Shown: positions 9,793 through 19,396 of the stretch, in pieces
Layout of the letters: every line of letters starts with the position of its first letter
How positions within the stretch are numbered: position 1 is the first letter of the stretch
DNA from: Ixodes scapularis
Taxonomy: Eukaryota > Arthropoda > Arachnida > Ixodida > Ixodidae
NCBI RefSeq assembly: GCF_016920785.2
Contig: NW_024609947.1
Location: 61,000-124,999, forward strand
Length of the DNA stretch: 64,000 nucleotides
Direction: 5' to 3'
Made by a program: the position numbers and the translations under genes
The notes under the pieces: model-generated
What the model was told of the DNA's origin: nothing
Databases searched by the model: none
What the model saw: only the letters and a program-made list of their open reading frames with translations

Positions 9793-11172
9793 TTAATGAA
9801 AACTAACAAACAAGGCATTTTTAAAATCAATAATATTGGTTATGGAGGCTATGTCAGCGGAAAGGCGATTCCAATCGGAGCTAGTACGAGGAACGAAGGA
9901 GTTATAATAAGTGTTAGTTTTGTAATTGGGGATACCGACTTTGTACTGGTGATCTACGCGGGATGAAACATAAGTAGGTGGCGTTAGAAGTTCATGGCGC
10001 ATGAAAGGGTTATTATGGTAAATCTTGTGAAATAAAGTGAGGCGAAAAATGCGTCTACGGTTCATTAGTGTGGGTAAACCAAGGGTATTTTTCATTGAAG
10101 TAACACTGGATGTACGATGGTAATTACAGAGTATGAAACGTGCTGCACGATTTTGAACCGATTCCAATGTTTCAATGATAGTATTATGACCGGGGTCCCA
10201 GATAGAACATGCATATTCAAGTTTAGTACGTACTAAAGTAGTATATAAAAGGAGTTTTAGTGACACTGGTGACTGTGAAAAATTTCGTTTGAGATATCCA
10301 AGCATGCGATTGGCGTTGTTAGTTACGTAGTTAGTGTGAGTTACCCAGGAAAGATCAGAAGTTATGTAAACACCTAAGTATTTGTAAGAGGACACAGACT
10401 GCAGCGGAGTGTCGTCAATGTAGTAATTCGAGCATATGTTAATATGACGGGAAACTCTCATGGATTTACATTTATTAAGATTGAGTTGCATCAACCACTT
10501 GTCGCACCAGTCAGATACAGAGTTAAGATCAGATTGGAGAACAGAGGTGTCAGAGTTATTTGTTATTTCTCTATATAGTACACAATCGTCAGCAAATAAA
10601 CTAATATTAGAGGAGACACATTCAGAGAGATCATTAATGTAGATGAGGAAAAGTAGCGGTCCTAAAACAGAACCCTGGGGAACTCCAGATCCTACGGGAG
10701 TCAGTGAAGAGTTAGTACCATTGGCATGCACAAATTGAGAACGGTTGGTTAAAAACGATTCTATCCAGCGTAGCACGTTCGGATCAATATTGAGGTTGCT
10801 AAGTTTTAATAGGAGTAGCCGGTGAGAAACTTTATCGAAGGCCTTAGAGAAATCAAGGAAAACGCAGTCTATCTGGGAGCCACGGTCAAGGACAGAATGA
10901 AGCTTATTAGTGAAAAGTAGAAGCTGTGTTTCGCAGGAAAATGATTTGCGGAAGCCGTGTTGAGTAGGGTGAAAAAAAAAATTCGATTCTAGGAAACATG
11001 CGAGGTTAGAATATATGATATGTTCGAGTATCTTACAAGGAATGGATGTTAGAGAAATTGGCCGGAAGTTATTCGGTGAGGAGTGGTTGCCACTTTTATG
11101 AATTGGAGTCACCTTTCCAACTTTCCAGTCTTCGGGAAGGCAGCCTTCCTCCAATGATTGCTTAAAGATCAT
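9793..11172 (-). pseudogene. ORF2 reverse transcriptase domain (CR1-like LINE)
   Basis: A 459-codon frame covering the whole CR1-type RT. It has FRPISLTSIPCKILEHI (about residues 36-52), FLDFSKAFDKVSH (105-117, catalytic D), GSGVPQGSVLGPLLFLIYIN (161-180) and FADD (193-196), then a thumb region ending with SSDWNRL-type sequence near the C-terminus, as in other CR1 proteins. No RNase H follows, as expected. The frame is the same as the endonuclease frame upstream; only the TAA at 11188-11190 separates them (..KSY-stop-SAILS..). Apart from that stop, ORF2 would be a single protein of about 940 residues that nicks DNA and reverse-transcribes the element RNA. Confidence 0.85.
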
Positions 11173-11187
11173 TGATAGTATAGCTGA

Positions 11188-12621
11188 TTAATACGATTTC
11201 GTGTTCTTTAAGAATTTAGAGTTAATATTGTCAATACCGGATGAAGAGGAGAGCTTCAGGTTATTAATTATTGCAGCTATACCGTCGTATGATATTAATA
11301 TTGGATTCATTGGAAAAAAGTCAGGGCAATTAAAGTTGGGGTACACAGAAACATCGGTGCAAGAAAAAGATTGAATAAATATATCGTTTAGCAATGATGC
11401 ACACTCATCATGGCCTACTGGTTCCCCATCTGTGTTTGTAAGCTTCAGGTCACCGTGGTTATCATTAGGTTTGATTAAGTTCCAAAAGTGGCGAACATTT
11501 GTAGATAAAATTGTGGGCAACGTGTTAGTAAAAAAATTGCGTTTTTCTTCTAATACTGCACGTTTATATTCCTGCTCGGCGTAATGATAGGCGTTAAAAT
11601 GACTCTCTTGTTTTGAAAGTTTGGCTACACGAAAGAGGCGTTTCTTTTTATTTGAAAGTCGTTTAAGTCTGGTGTTGTACCAAGGGGAATTACTTTTGGA
11701 TGATAATGTGCGAACAGGAATATATGTGCTTATTAGATAGTTCACTTTGTTTCGGAACAGACACCAATTTTCATCTACAGACCGTTCAAAAAAAGTTTCC
11801 ACAAAATAACTCAGAAATTCACACAATTCAATATTTATAGCCGTAAAATTAGCTTTTCCGTAATCACGAATCGTTTTAACTATTTTCGGGGAATGACTTG
11901 TGGTTATATTTAAGGTGAAATGCAGCAATAAATGATCATTAAAACCAGGCAGATAGGTAATAGGAGAAGCAAGGTCGGCGAAGGTTGACAATACAAGATC
12001 TAGCACTGAGGCACAGGAGGGCGTAATTCTGGTGGGGCGAGACACTAGCTGAGAGAAATTGTAGTCCGAACATAAATTGAGGAATTTGTCACTGTCAGAC
12101 GAAAAAGGACTTGAGTAAGCTGTTTCCGCCGACCACACAATATTTGGATAGTTAAAATCACCCAGAAGGATGACGTTTGGTGTGGGAGATCGCAAAGTCA
12201 CTGTACTGATTGCGTCATGAAGTTTGTTCAGAAAGCTATCGTCACTTGAGGGAGGGCGGTAACAGGCACCCAAGATATATTTTTTGTGATTCACGGAAAG
12301 GCAAACAAAGACTGTTTCGAGATCACTTGCAACATTCAAATGAAGGGAATCTATATGTTCGGCGACTGCAATCAACACACCTCCGCCTTGGCGAGCTTCC
12401 CTATCAGTGCGATAAATTTTGAACCGTTTGTTAGTAGTTAGGATTTCGTTATCATGAATTTTGCTAGAGAGCCACGTTTCTGTCAAAACTACAACATCAG
12501 CCCCGGTGGAGTCAATGGCAGAGCATAGATCATCGCGATTTCGCATGACACTTCGGATATTAGTAAACAGAACAGTAATTATTTCGGGCGCGAAAGAAGA
12601 ACCACTACCCCTCGCACTATG
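11188..12621 (-). pseudogene. ORF2 endonuclease domain and linker (CR1-like LINE)
   Basis: An APE-type endonuclease: TNIRSV near the start, VVVLTETWL (metal-binding E), VILLGDFNYP (D and N), SVLDLVLS and FNDHLLLHF (DH), then a linker with SPWYNTRLKRL. The first ATG (12544-12546) lies inside the conserved start of the domain, after TNIRSV, so the protein must begin further upstream. The frame is open back to the TAA (12622-12624) that ends ORF1 and is in phase with ORF1. ORF2 may therefore be reached by readthrough or a non-AUG start. It ends at an in-frame stop (11188-11190) before the RT. Confidence 0.8.
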
Positions 12622-13318
12622 TTAGGGCAAGGCAGATCGGGCAGATGCTGCGCGGGCATTTAAGTTTGGTGCCACGTTATTTTGCAACGATGAGGAAGGT
12701 TGATTATTATCGCCTCCAGGGCTTCTTGTATTTGAATTGCTCTTGCCCGGCCTTCTGTCATTTCCAACTTCATACACCCTGTCGTTCGCATTTTCATACA
12801 TGAAACATTTATTGTTCACGTAAAGCTTATTGTAGCGCAGTTGGAAGACGCTCTTTTGTAATTTTCCAAAATCAAAAAGTTTCTGTCTTGCTAGGCGCGT
12901 AGCCGGAGAAAAATCTTCATTAGCCGTTATGCCGCAGGCTTTAAGCTTAGGTCGTGATTGCAAAATTGTTTGTTTTGTTTTGAAAGAAGAGAACTTGACA
13001 ATCAGTGGCCTGCATCCTCCGACTGCGTACGAGCCAAGCCTGTGAGCACGTTCAACGCATTCGTCAGAAACTTGCAGACTAAGTGAAGTAGATAACCTAT
13101 CTAATATTTTTACTTTAGACTGTTCCCAAGATTCAGAGGTGGAATCTTCAATACCGTGAAAGATAATATTGCTCCTTCTTGAGCGGTCCTCAATATCGTT
13201 CAGGCGCTCGTGCAGTCTTTGGTTGTCCTTAATAACAGACTGCATTAATCCCTCGGCAGCCAAGAGTTCTTCCCGGGTTGCATCGAAAGTTGCTACTTTG
13301 CACTCAACGCCTTCGAGC
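12622..13318 (-). pseudogene. ORF1 C-terminal part: coiled coil and RRM-like segment (CR1-like LINE)
   Basis: The frame reads a short coiled-coil stretch, then RLNDIEDRSRRSNIIFHGI, the pattern that opens the RRM-like domain of L1-ORF1-type proteins found in many CR1 elements. It continues with an ERAHRLG motif and RPLIVKFSSF, and ends in a low-complexity N/S-rich tail. Such proteins bind the element RNA and act as chaperones. The nominal ATG (13261-13263) is internal: the frame is open upstream to about 13318 and the missing part is in the neighbouring frame (13293-13565), so a one-base indel near 13318 splits ORF1. The stop TAA at 12622-12624 is in phase with ORF2. Confidence 0.75.
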
Positions 13319-13565
13319 CGATTTGGATGTCGGTAACCTTTAGTTCGACGGATTCTTGCTTACTTTTTAACTCGTTAATAGACTTAATTAGGCTAGCTTG
13401 GCCTTGGTCAATCTTGACCGTACGTTCATTTACATCTTGCAAGAGTTTGAACATGTCGTTAAACTGCTTGGCCTGATCGATAGACATAGGTCCCGGATTC
13501 GCCTCGACGTCACCGGAGCGTAACAAGAGAAGTTTTAATGTATCAGCGGAATGTAGGACAAGCAT
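13293..13565 (-). pseudogene. ORF1 N-terminus with 2A-like skipping motif (CR1-like LINE)
   Basis: Starting from the ATG at 13563-13565, the frame gives a short hydrophobic leader of 17 residues (MLVLHSADTLKLLLLRS), then GDVEANPGP, then MSIDQAKQFNDMFKLLQD and a heptad-rich segment. D-V/I-E-x-N-P-G-P preceded by a leucine-rich helix is the consensus of 2A-like sequences, at which the ribosome omits the glycyl-prolyl bond. They are known in several APE-type LINE families, including CR1/L2 groups. The frame is also open upstream of 13565, but that sequence crosses into the host I-like element and is not part of the protein. It stops at 13293-13295 after the frameshift. Confidence 0.75.
13488..13514 (-). 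other. 2A-like ribosome-skipping motif GDVEANPGP
   Basis: Nine codons encode G-D-V-E-A-N-P-G-P. All consensus residues of 2A (D, V, E, N, P, G, P) are present, and the upstream leucine cluster expected of an active site is there. The predicted skip is between the final G and P. Confidence 0.85.
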
Positions 13566-13689
13566 CGCATGTGTACACAACCAGTAATACAAAGAGCACA
13601 AAGAACAAAAAAAGCGCGATGACCGTGGGCACGGTAACTCGAGAAGCCATAGGTTATTACTTCGTCTAGAGTGTATAGAATACTGATAT

Positions 13690-14130
13690 CTTACCTGTAC
13701 TTCGTCGAACAGCAACGACAGCACTCTTGCGCAGACCTTCCAGGATCTCGTCTTCGCTGCATTCGAGAAGGTCATCTTCTGAGATGACACCGCGAACAGT
13801 AGTCAGGGTACGGTGGGGGGTGACAGTAACCGGGTAGTCTCCCAGGCTTGTCATCTTCAAGAGTGCTGTGCTTTGTGGCTTATTTTTTACCTCAACAAGG
13901 AGGTCTCCAGCAAGCTTCTTTGCCTTATAACATTTTCCAACCACTTGTTCTAAATGCTTTGCAATGACAAAGGGAGAAACTTTTGACAGATGCACAGCGT
14001 CACTTGTAGAGTGAAGTACAAGAAATCGAGGATATTTTTCAGGTTCATTAGCTTTTTCAAAAGTAGGGGGAGCGGGGCGAACCCTTTTCGGGGGTCGCTC
14101 TGCTCGGGGTTGAGAAGAGAGGGGCGCCAT
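13690..14130 (-). pseudogene. ORF1 N-terminal half (I-like LINE)
   Basis: From the ATG at 14128-14130 the frame reads a proline-rich start, then PRFLVLHS, then a conserved block with SKVSPFVIAKHLEQVVGK, VEVKNKPQS, PVTVTPHRTLTTVRGVISED and a final AVVAVRRS. This is the N-terminal domain of the Gag-like ORF1 of I-type LINEs, whose second half carries the zinc knuckles at 7923-8777. It is cut by the CR1 insertion at about 13690; the few residues after that are CR1 sequence. An upstream TTG-initiated extension to 14184 is possible but not needed. Confidence 0.8.
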
Positions 14131-14720
14131 AAAAAGGCAAAGGGTTTTCGGAATCTGTGGCGCGCCCCCCACCACGGAGCCCAACGAGGGAATAGGTAAT
14201 ACCCCATAACAAATATGGCTTTGCTGGAAGCATTACTCTATTAGCGCTACCCAGAAACTATAACCAAGTGTGGATCTGGACGAGAGTATCTGTCACCACC
14301 CAAGGTTAGCCCTTGCCGCCAAAGGAGTTGAAAAGGAAAGAAGAGAAATGAGAAGAGTGAAAAGAAGGAGAAGACAAAGATGAAAGAAAGGAGGGGATAG
14401 TAGAAGAAGTGGCGACTAGACTGAATCATCCTGGCCGGGCATTACCAGGACTCCCGTCTATGAGAAGCGGGGGCCGAAGTGGTGTATTGCCTCGCCCGGG
14501 GGGCCCCGAAGGGTCCAAACCTGCCCCGGGCTCGGCTCAACCACCAGGATTCCCTTTTCCCCAGACACGGGAAAGCCACGCACAGCCAGACGTGGGCGGG
14601 CGAACCCGCATGGCTCGGGGTCCGTGGAGACGCCACTCTCCAAACACCTGCTTTCACAGGTGCCCCCTGCGGGGAGGAGCAAAAGGTATCGATATGCTGT
14701 TGACAAAACATATCAAAACC
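14131..14720 (-). other. 5' untranslated region of the I-like LINE
   Basis: GC-rich leader with two purine/pyrimidine-rich blocks. Many short frames occur in all phases but none is convincing. LINE 5'UTRs usually hold an internal promoter; no specific element could be identified by eye. The outer limit is approximate. Confidence 0.5.
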
Positions 14721-14727
14721 AAGAACC

Positions 14728-15194
14728 GAGGCTAGATTCACGAAACGAACTTCCGCCAAAAATATGTGCCCCACAGAACGTAAAAACAAAGTCGTATTCA
14801 CAAAACAAAATTATTGTAACTTTTACGCAGGTTACGATGGAACCCTTACACACTTTTTTACAATCCGGTCAACATGGCCGAGAGCGTCGCTCAGTCACTT
14901 GCTCGCGACGAACAACGGATATTTATTTTTCTTTGTGCTCTTCTCGCGCGTCCCGACTTCAAGCAGCAAGAAAAAAGGAAGTACTTGAAACTGACCACGA
15001 CGGACATGAACGCTGGATCCAAAAACGTCCGGGAAAAGCTACAACAGCAACAATCCCACCGATCAAGTGACCGCCAAGGCCTAGCTCGGCAAGCCCGGCG
15101 GAATATAGACCCAGCAAGGCGCTCCGACCTGCTTCAACACGGTGTGCTTCGACGGTCCCTGGCAGAGACCGTCTGCCCACGACTGGCTGGCTAG
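14728..15194 (+). mobile_element. Possible PIF/Harbinger 5' end with N-terminal coding fragment
   Basis: GAGGCTAGATTCACGAAACG at 14729 resembles a Harbinger-type terminus. About 145 bases downstream a frame starts at the ATG 14874-14876 and reads MAESVAQSLARDEQRIFIF followed by LCALLARP, reminiscent of the leucine/arginine-rich N-terminus of Harbinger transposases. After some 40 residues the similarity ends and no DDE domain follows. No partner terminal repeat was found. It could equally be a small unrelated gene fragment; I would not defend it strongly. Confidence 0.3.
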
Positions 15195-16200
15195 CTGAAT
15201 GGAATATGCCCGCACAATACTTCTGGACCCTTCAAGTATTAATAGTTGAATCGCTGACCTCAATTTCAGATTAAGAAGTCAATCTCTTTCCCTTGTCATC
15301 CCCTTGTTTTCCGAGGCAGCAGTGACGAATGCTCTCGTTGAAAAATGGCACGTTCATCGATCATATCTCCTATTGTAGTCCGATATGAAGCCCAAATAAA
15401 CACCGCAGCCGCCAATCGCAACATATCCCCTTCTTGCCTTTGCTATTACGCACCAATCGCAATATTTCAAAAGAATGGGATGGTTTCTCCATCTCTTTTG
15501 GCAAGATAAACAATGTAAAAATTTAAATCTGCAAAGTCTTTCGAAAATTAAATTGTTGCATCGCCCCTTTATTTGCACTTTTCCGGTGCTCTAAACAGCC
15601 CAGGGGCCTACATAAGGGTGCACCGTTTACACATACATGCAGTGTTGCATAAAGGGCAGGCACACAAAACGCATGCATATTATCAAGAAAATGAAAATGT
15701 GATATATAAATTTTAAAGGAGGAGAAGTGCATGAACTTAAAGATAACACTTTTTGCTAAAAGACATACGAGAAAACACACCTTGTGCACGAACTCAACTG
15801 TCCTACGTCACGCTGCGGTGGTGGCGCGTCGGGCGCACTCCCAGTCTGGGGTGGTGGGCAGAAGTCGCGGTGCGAGACATGCAGTCCTGCGTTCTTTTGG
15901 GAGAAACCAGACAAAAAACCTACCTTCCCGTCAAAATGCTGCGACGGGGCTGTACCAAGAGAGTCTGGAAAGGTTTGAAGATCAGTTTTCATGTGTTCCT
16001 GCCCCCTCCGTTCGTTCGAGAATGTGGATAGTTGCTGTGACAAGAGCAAACCAGATGCTGTCGAACTACGATTGCTTGTGCGGGAAACACTTTGTGCTCG
16101 CCAGATGTAGTAGTTGTGTTCCAACATGAACAAGAGAAAACCGCCAAGTTGTCCGGACCACCCGCGGGTTTGGTGCGTCTTCAAATTCACACGGCCGCCT
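15195..16200. other. Non-coding stretch, nothing recognised
   Basis: Several frames of 60-190 codons overlap on both strands around 15.75-16.4 kb, none with a domain or compositional bias that would support coding. No repeats or RNA genes seen. Confidence 0.4.
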
Positions 16201-17374
16201 GATCGTTCGAACTTTCGTCTGCTCTTTCGAACTTGTCTGCTTTTTGTCGTCTGCTCGTTCAAACAAAAGCGGCCCGTCGACCAAATTTTGACCCGGTGAT
16301 TGCAATAAGAAATAATTGCAGGCCTCAAAAGACTTAAGTTGCCTCGGTGTAAACAGTAGATACGAGATGTTGATCACTGGTACCAGTGGCCATCACCGAC
16401 TTGTTACGCTTGGTCTGTTCCCGCTTCCGATTTTCAGCATCGACGTCGATCATCGCAGCTACCTTCTACACTTTTGCAGCATGAGCGACGTTGCGACCGA
16501 AAATAGCTAGAAGAATCTCATCATGGTGTTGGCGTCCCCTCTGCGACGTTCATGCGAATAAATCGCCGCACGTCAAATTATTTACGTAAAGTTTAGCGGC
16601 TTAACGAACCTTGATAGTTTCGCTCAGACGTTTAAAGTGGTAAGACATTGCTATGAGGACGTAGAATCTACAATTCCAACGCGAAAAAGAGTATGCATAC
16701 TCACACAGATGCCGACGACGTGACATTCCAATGGTTTGTTGACGCGGGACGCGGTGCATCTTGCCCTCACTCTGTTGCGCATCCGCTCGAACTGTCGTCT
16801 GCTCTTTCAAACTTGTCTGCTTTTTGTCGACAGCTCGTTCAAACGACAGCGGCCCGTAAACTAAGCGTTGACCCGGTAATTACGATAAGAAGTAAGTGCA
16901 GGCCTCAAAACACTTTTGAAGGTTGGTTGGGGTAAGTAGGCTAAGTGTAAACAGTTGATACAAGAAGATGTTGATCACTGTTACCAGTGGCCGTCACCGA
17001 CTTGTAATGCCCGATTCTACTTGCGGTTTTCAGTATCGACGTCCACCATCTCAGCTACGGTCCACGCTTTTCAACCCGAGCGACGTCGCGACTGAAAATA
17101 GCCGGATGAATCTCACCGTGGGAGTCAGGCTTTAGCGCCCATTCTGCGGCGTCCACGTGAAATGAATCGCCGCATGGCACAATATTCACGCAAAGTTTTG
17201 CGGTGTAACGAGCCTCGTGAATTTCGCTGAAGCCGCTCAAGTAGTCAGACATTATTAGGAGGACGTAAAATCAACAATTCCAACGTGAAAACAAAAAGCA
17301 TGGGGACTCACACCGACGCCGACAGCAATGCAATTCAATGCTTTGTTTATGGGTGACGGCGTGCTTCTTGCCCA
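16201..17374. repeat. Diverged tandem duplication, two units of about 580 bases
   Basis: Unit 1 (16201-16770) and unit 2 (16781-17374) share ordered landmarks at a constant offset of about 580: TCGTCTGCTCTTTC, ACTTGTCTGCTTTTTGTCG, GTGTAAACAGT, ATGTTGATCACTG, CAATTCCAACG, and TGTTT/GACG near the end. Identity by eye is about 75%. Neither unit has a convincing frame, and the shared segment does not resemble a known element. Confidence 0.75.
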
Positions 17375-17566
17375 CCGTCCACCGCGCATGCGCAGCACCG
17401 GTGGCGTCCGCTAGGGGCGCTCCGGTTTGTTTGTAAACATGAGTTTGTGTATAAAAGTACTAGCAGGGACTGCATACTAAAACTCTCCAGCAAAAAGATA
17501 TCTACATGGGGCATGTCCATCACAGTTGACAGGTTGAAATTACACTGCATACGTTTGCACGGCAAA

Positions 17567-17913
17567 AATAACTCGACGTCGCGAAGAGCTCAAACTCCGT
17601 CAGAAGGTAGCCGCAGCCGTTCGAGCAAGATGCCAAAGTTTCAGCACCAATCGTTATTGTACTCAGAACTTGTAAGTGATTTTCTGAAATTTTCAATGGA
17701 AAAATGGGGCCCACTTTCGCCCATTTTCGGTTATGGCGCCATAGAGCTCCATTATGTGTTCGAGAGCTCCGTGGACCGCCATTTTTTCATTGAAACTTTC
17801 GGAAAATCGCTTATGAATATGATAACGGTTGGTGCTCAAACTTTGGAATCTTGCTCGAACGGCTGGGGCTACGTTGTGACGGAGTTTGAGCTCTCCGCGA
17901 CGTCTAGTTAATC
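17567..17913. repeat. Fold-back element with ~135-base inverted arms
   Basis: Left arm 17567-17706 and right arm 17779-17913 are inverted copies (GACGTCGCG-AGAGCTCAAAC..., AGCCGTTCGAGCAAGAT, CCAAAGTTT-AGCACCAA) around a ~70-base loop. The transcript would form a long hairpin. No clean target duplication could be fixed because the flanks AATAACT/AGTTAAT extend the symmetry. Frames in it are artefacts of the palindrome. Confidence 0.75.
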
Positions 17914-18021
17914 TCTGCGGTGCAAAGAGCAGGGTTCGGTGTTCTCGCGGACATCCCGTACAAATGAAAAGCCTGCACCACTCTTGCAGCGGTGAGGGCG
18001 AGTTGCTTCAAACACACAGTA

Positions 18022-19394
18022 GGTCTGTTCGATTCGCCTGAACTGGCTGAAATAGTTCAGCAGTGCAGGTATTGGTGCATTCGATTCAACCGGAAGCTGC
18101 ACGGCCGCTGCACTGGCGCGTTCGATTCATCCCAGTTCTGAACGAGTTCAGGCCCAGTTCCTCAAAATCTTGCACCGCCTCCAGAGTCGGTTCAGCGTCC
18201 GTGCAGAAGCAGACGAAAAGAGCAGAGGGCGATTGCAGACGACACTCCTCGTTCGTCTCTGCTCGCGGTGCCATTTTTCGCAGCTCTTGCTCAAATGTCT
18301 GCGATGTTTAACAATAACGCCGATACGACGTTGCATTTCATCTCATTTATGATAATAACGTACCCGCGGTGGACGCGGAATTGATATCATAACTGGGGGT
18401 AGGAATTTGATTGACTATGATATTCTGAAAGCGTTTTAGGCACCTGCTCGTGTAGGTTTGGCTACCTGTGGTAAGTGTTGAAATACTGGCTCACGTAAAT
18501 TGTTTCTTTTTGATGCTGTGTGGGGATCCGCAGTGTTGATATTCTCCCTTAGCAACACGGGAAAGGTAGTGCAGTCTTGATAGGCCCCGCCTTCAGTTGC
18601 TCTTGGATGCATTCTGACGAATCCAATACACTGCAGAGGTCTGGAATTTAGTATATTGGCCCTCGCATGCAGCTGAGCACAATACCGCATGCTTTGTCCG
18701 CTGATATCTGGAAGCCCACTAACGGGTCTGGGAAAAACGGCGCCGAGAATCGGCATTGGCTTGGTAGTTCCATGCAGGTCTTTCCTGAGAATCAGCATAA
18801 ACGCTTCAGCTTGACGCCAAAGTTACGGTTGATAACTGTATTGGCCAAAACGCTATCGTGAGGCCTTCGTCTTCCAGGTGACCGCTATCGACCGCACTCT
18901 GCCGCCAGTGACTCCCGACGCAAAATCATCCTGATGCCGCGAACCTATCGTCGAAATGCGGAACTCGGGAGACTTGGAATGAATCTACTGTAGCTAAATG
19001 AATGTGAAGGACACGAGCGCTTATGGAAATGAGATGAACTGAACAGCCGTTAAAAATGCAGACAGAAACACATTTCGTGCAGAAAACGTTTTTAGTAGCC
19101 GCGAATAAAAAAATATTCACAGGGAAGATTCCGTTACTATACTTTAAAACTAAGGAAACACGAATGGTCTCATCAAACCGCGACTCAATAAAGGTCGCAT
19201 CTAACGTGGCGAGGAGAAACAAGAGCCAACAGATGCAGACGACACCCATGCAGCGCTTCCGCTCGGAAAGCCGATCACTGCGCCAGTCCTAGCGCGGCGG
19301 CTGCACTGGTTCTGTGCCGCCGCTGCACGACTCCTGCACTCCTCTGAACTCGGACAGAACTAGTTCAGAACTTTCTGGCCGAATCGAACAGACC
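18022..19394. mobile_element. 1.37-kb TIR element, GGTCTGTTCGATTCG ends
   Basis: Begins GGTCTGTTCGATTCG and ends with its exact complement, each flanked by TA. AGTTCAG-type motifs lie just inside both ends, and TGCACTG/TGCAGTG motifs repeat internally. No transposase frame is visible, so it is non-autonomous. The terminal pattern GG-Y-C-Y-GTT-Y-G parallels the element at 56084-59697, suggesting the same superfamily, perhaps PIF/Harbinger or its ISL2EU-like relatives; that assignment is tentative. Confidence 0.6.
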
Positions 19395-19396
19395 TA

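Larger units (their letters stand above)
9589..13688 (-). mobile_element. CR1-like LINE inserted in ORF1 of the I-like LINE
   Basis: A near full-length element: ORF1 with a 2A-like motif and RRM-type segment (13565-12622), ORF2 with endonuclease (12621-11188) and RT (11172-9793), a short 3'UTR and a (TTTA/TAAA)n tail at 9589-9624. There is no RNase H, and the motifs LDFSKAFDKVSH, SGVPQGSVLGPLLF and FADD are those of the CR1/L2 group. On each side the I-like ORF1 is recognisable (AVVAVRRS at 13700, RDGQEKPTRHL at 9560), so the target was coding sequence. Damage is light: one frameshift in ORF1 near 13318 and one stop in ORF2 (11188-11190). The 5' limit is placed to within about 15 bases. Confidence 0.8.
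3941..14720 (-). mobile_element. I-like LINE, split by a Penelope dimer and a CR1 element
   Basis: Reading on the minus strand, the order is 5'UTR (14.72-14.13 kb), ORF1 first half (14130-13690), [CR1 insertion], a short ORF1 piece (9588-9555), [Penelope dimer], ORF1 second half with CCHC knuckles (8777-7923), ORF2 with endonuclease, reverse transcriptase and RNase H (7843-4123), then a 3' end with a GGTTGATT-type short tandem tail at 3941-3960. Endonuclease plus RT plus RNase H plus a zinc-knuckle ORF1 is the I-group architecture. ORF2 is broken by at least three frameshifts, so the copy is dead. Without the two insertions it would be about 5.9 kb, a normal length for the group. Confidence 0.8.

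Noticed and set aside
13666..13790. N-terminal extension of the 2A-containing frame
   Set aside because: It crosses the CR1/I-like junction and reads I-like ORF1 in the wrong phase; the CR1 protein more plausibly starts at the ATG 13563-13565.
15756..16328. 190-codon minus frame
   Set aside because: No domain, overlaps other frames of similar length, extends into the start of the tandem duplication where the second unit does not conserve it.
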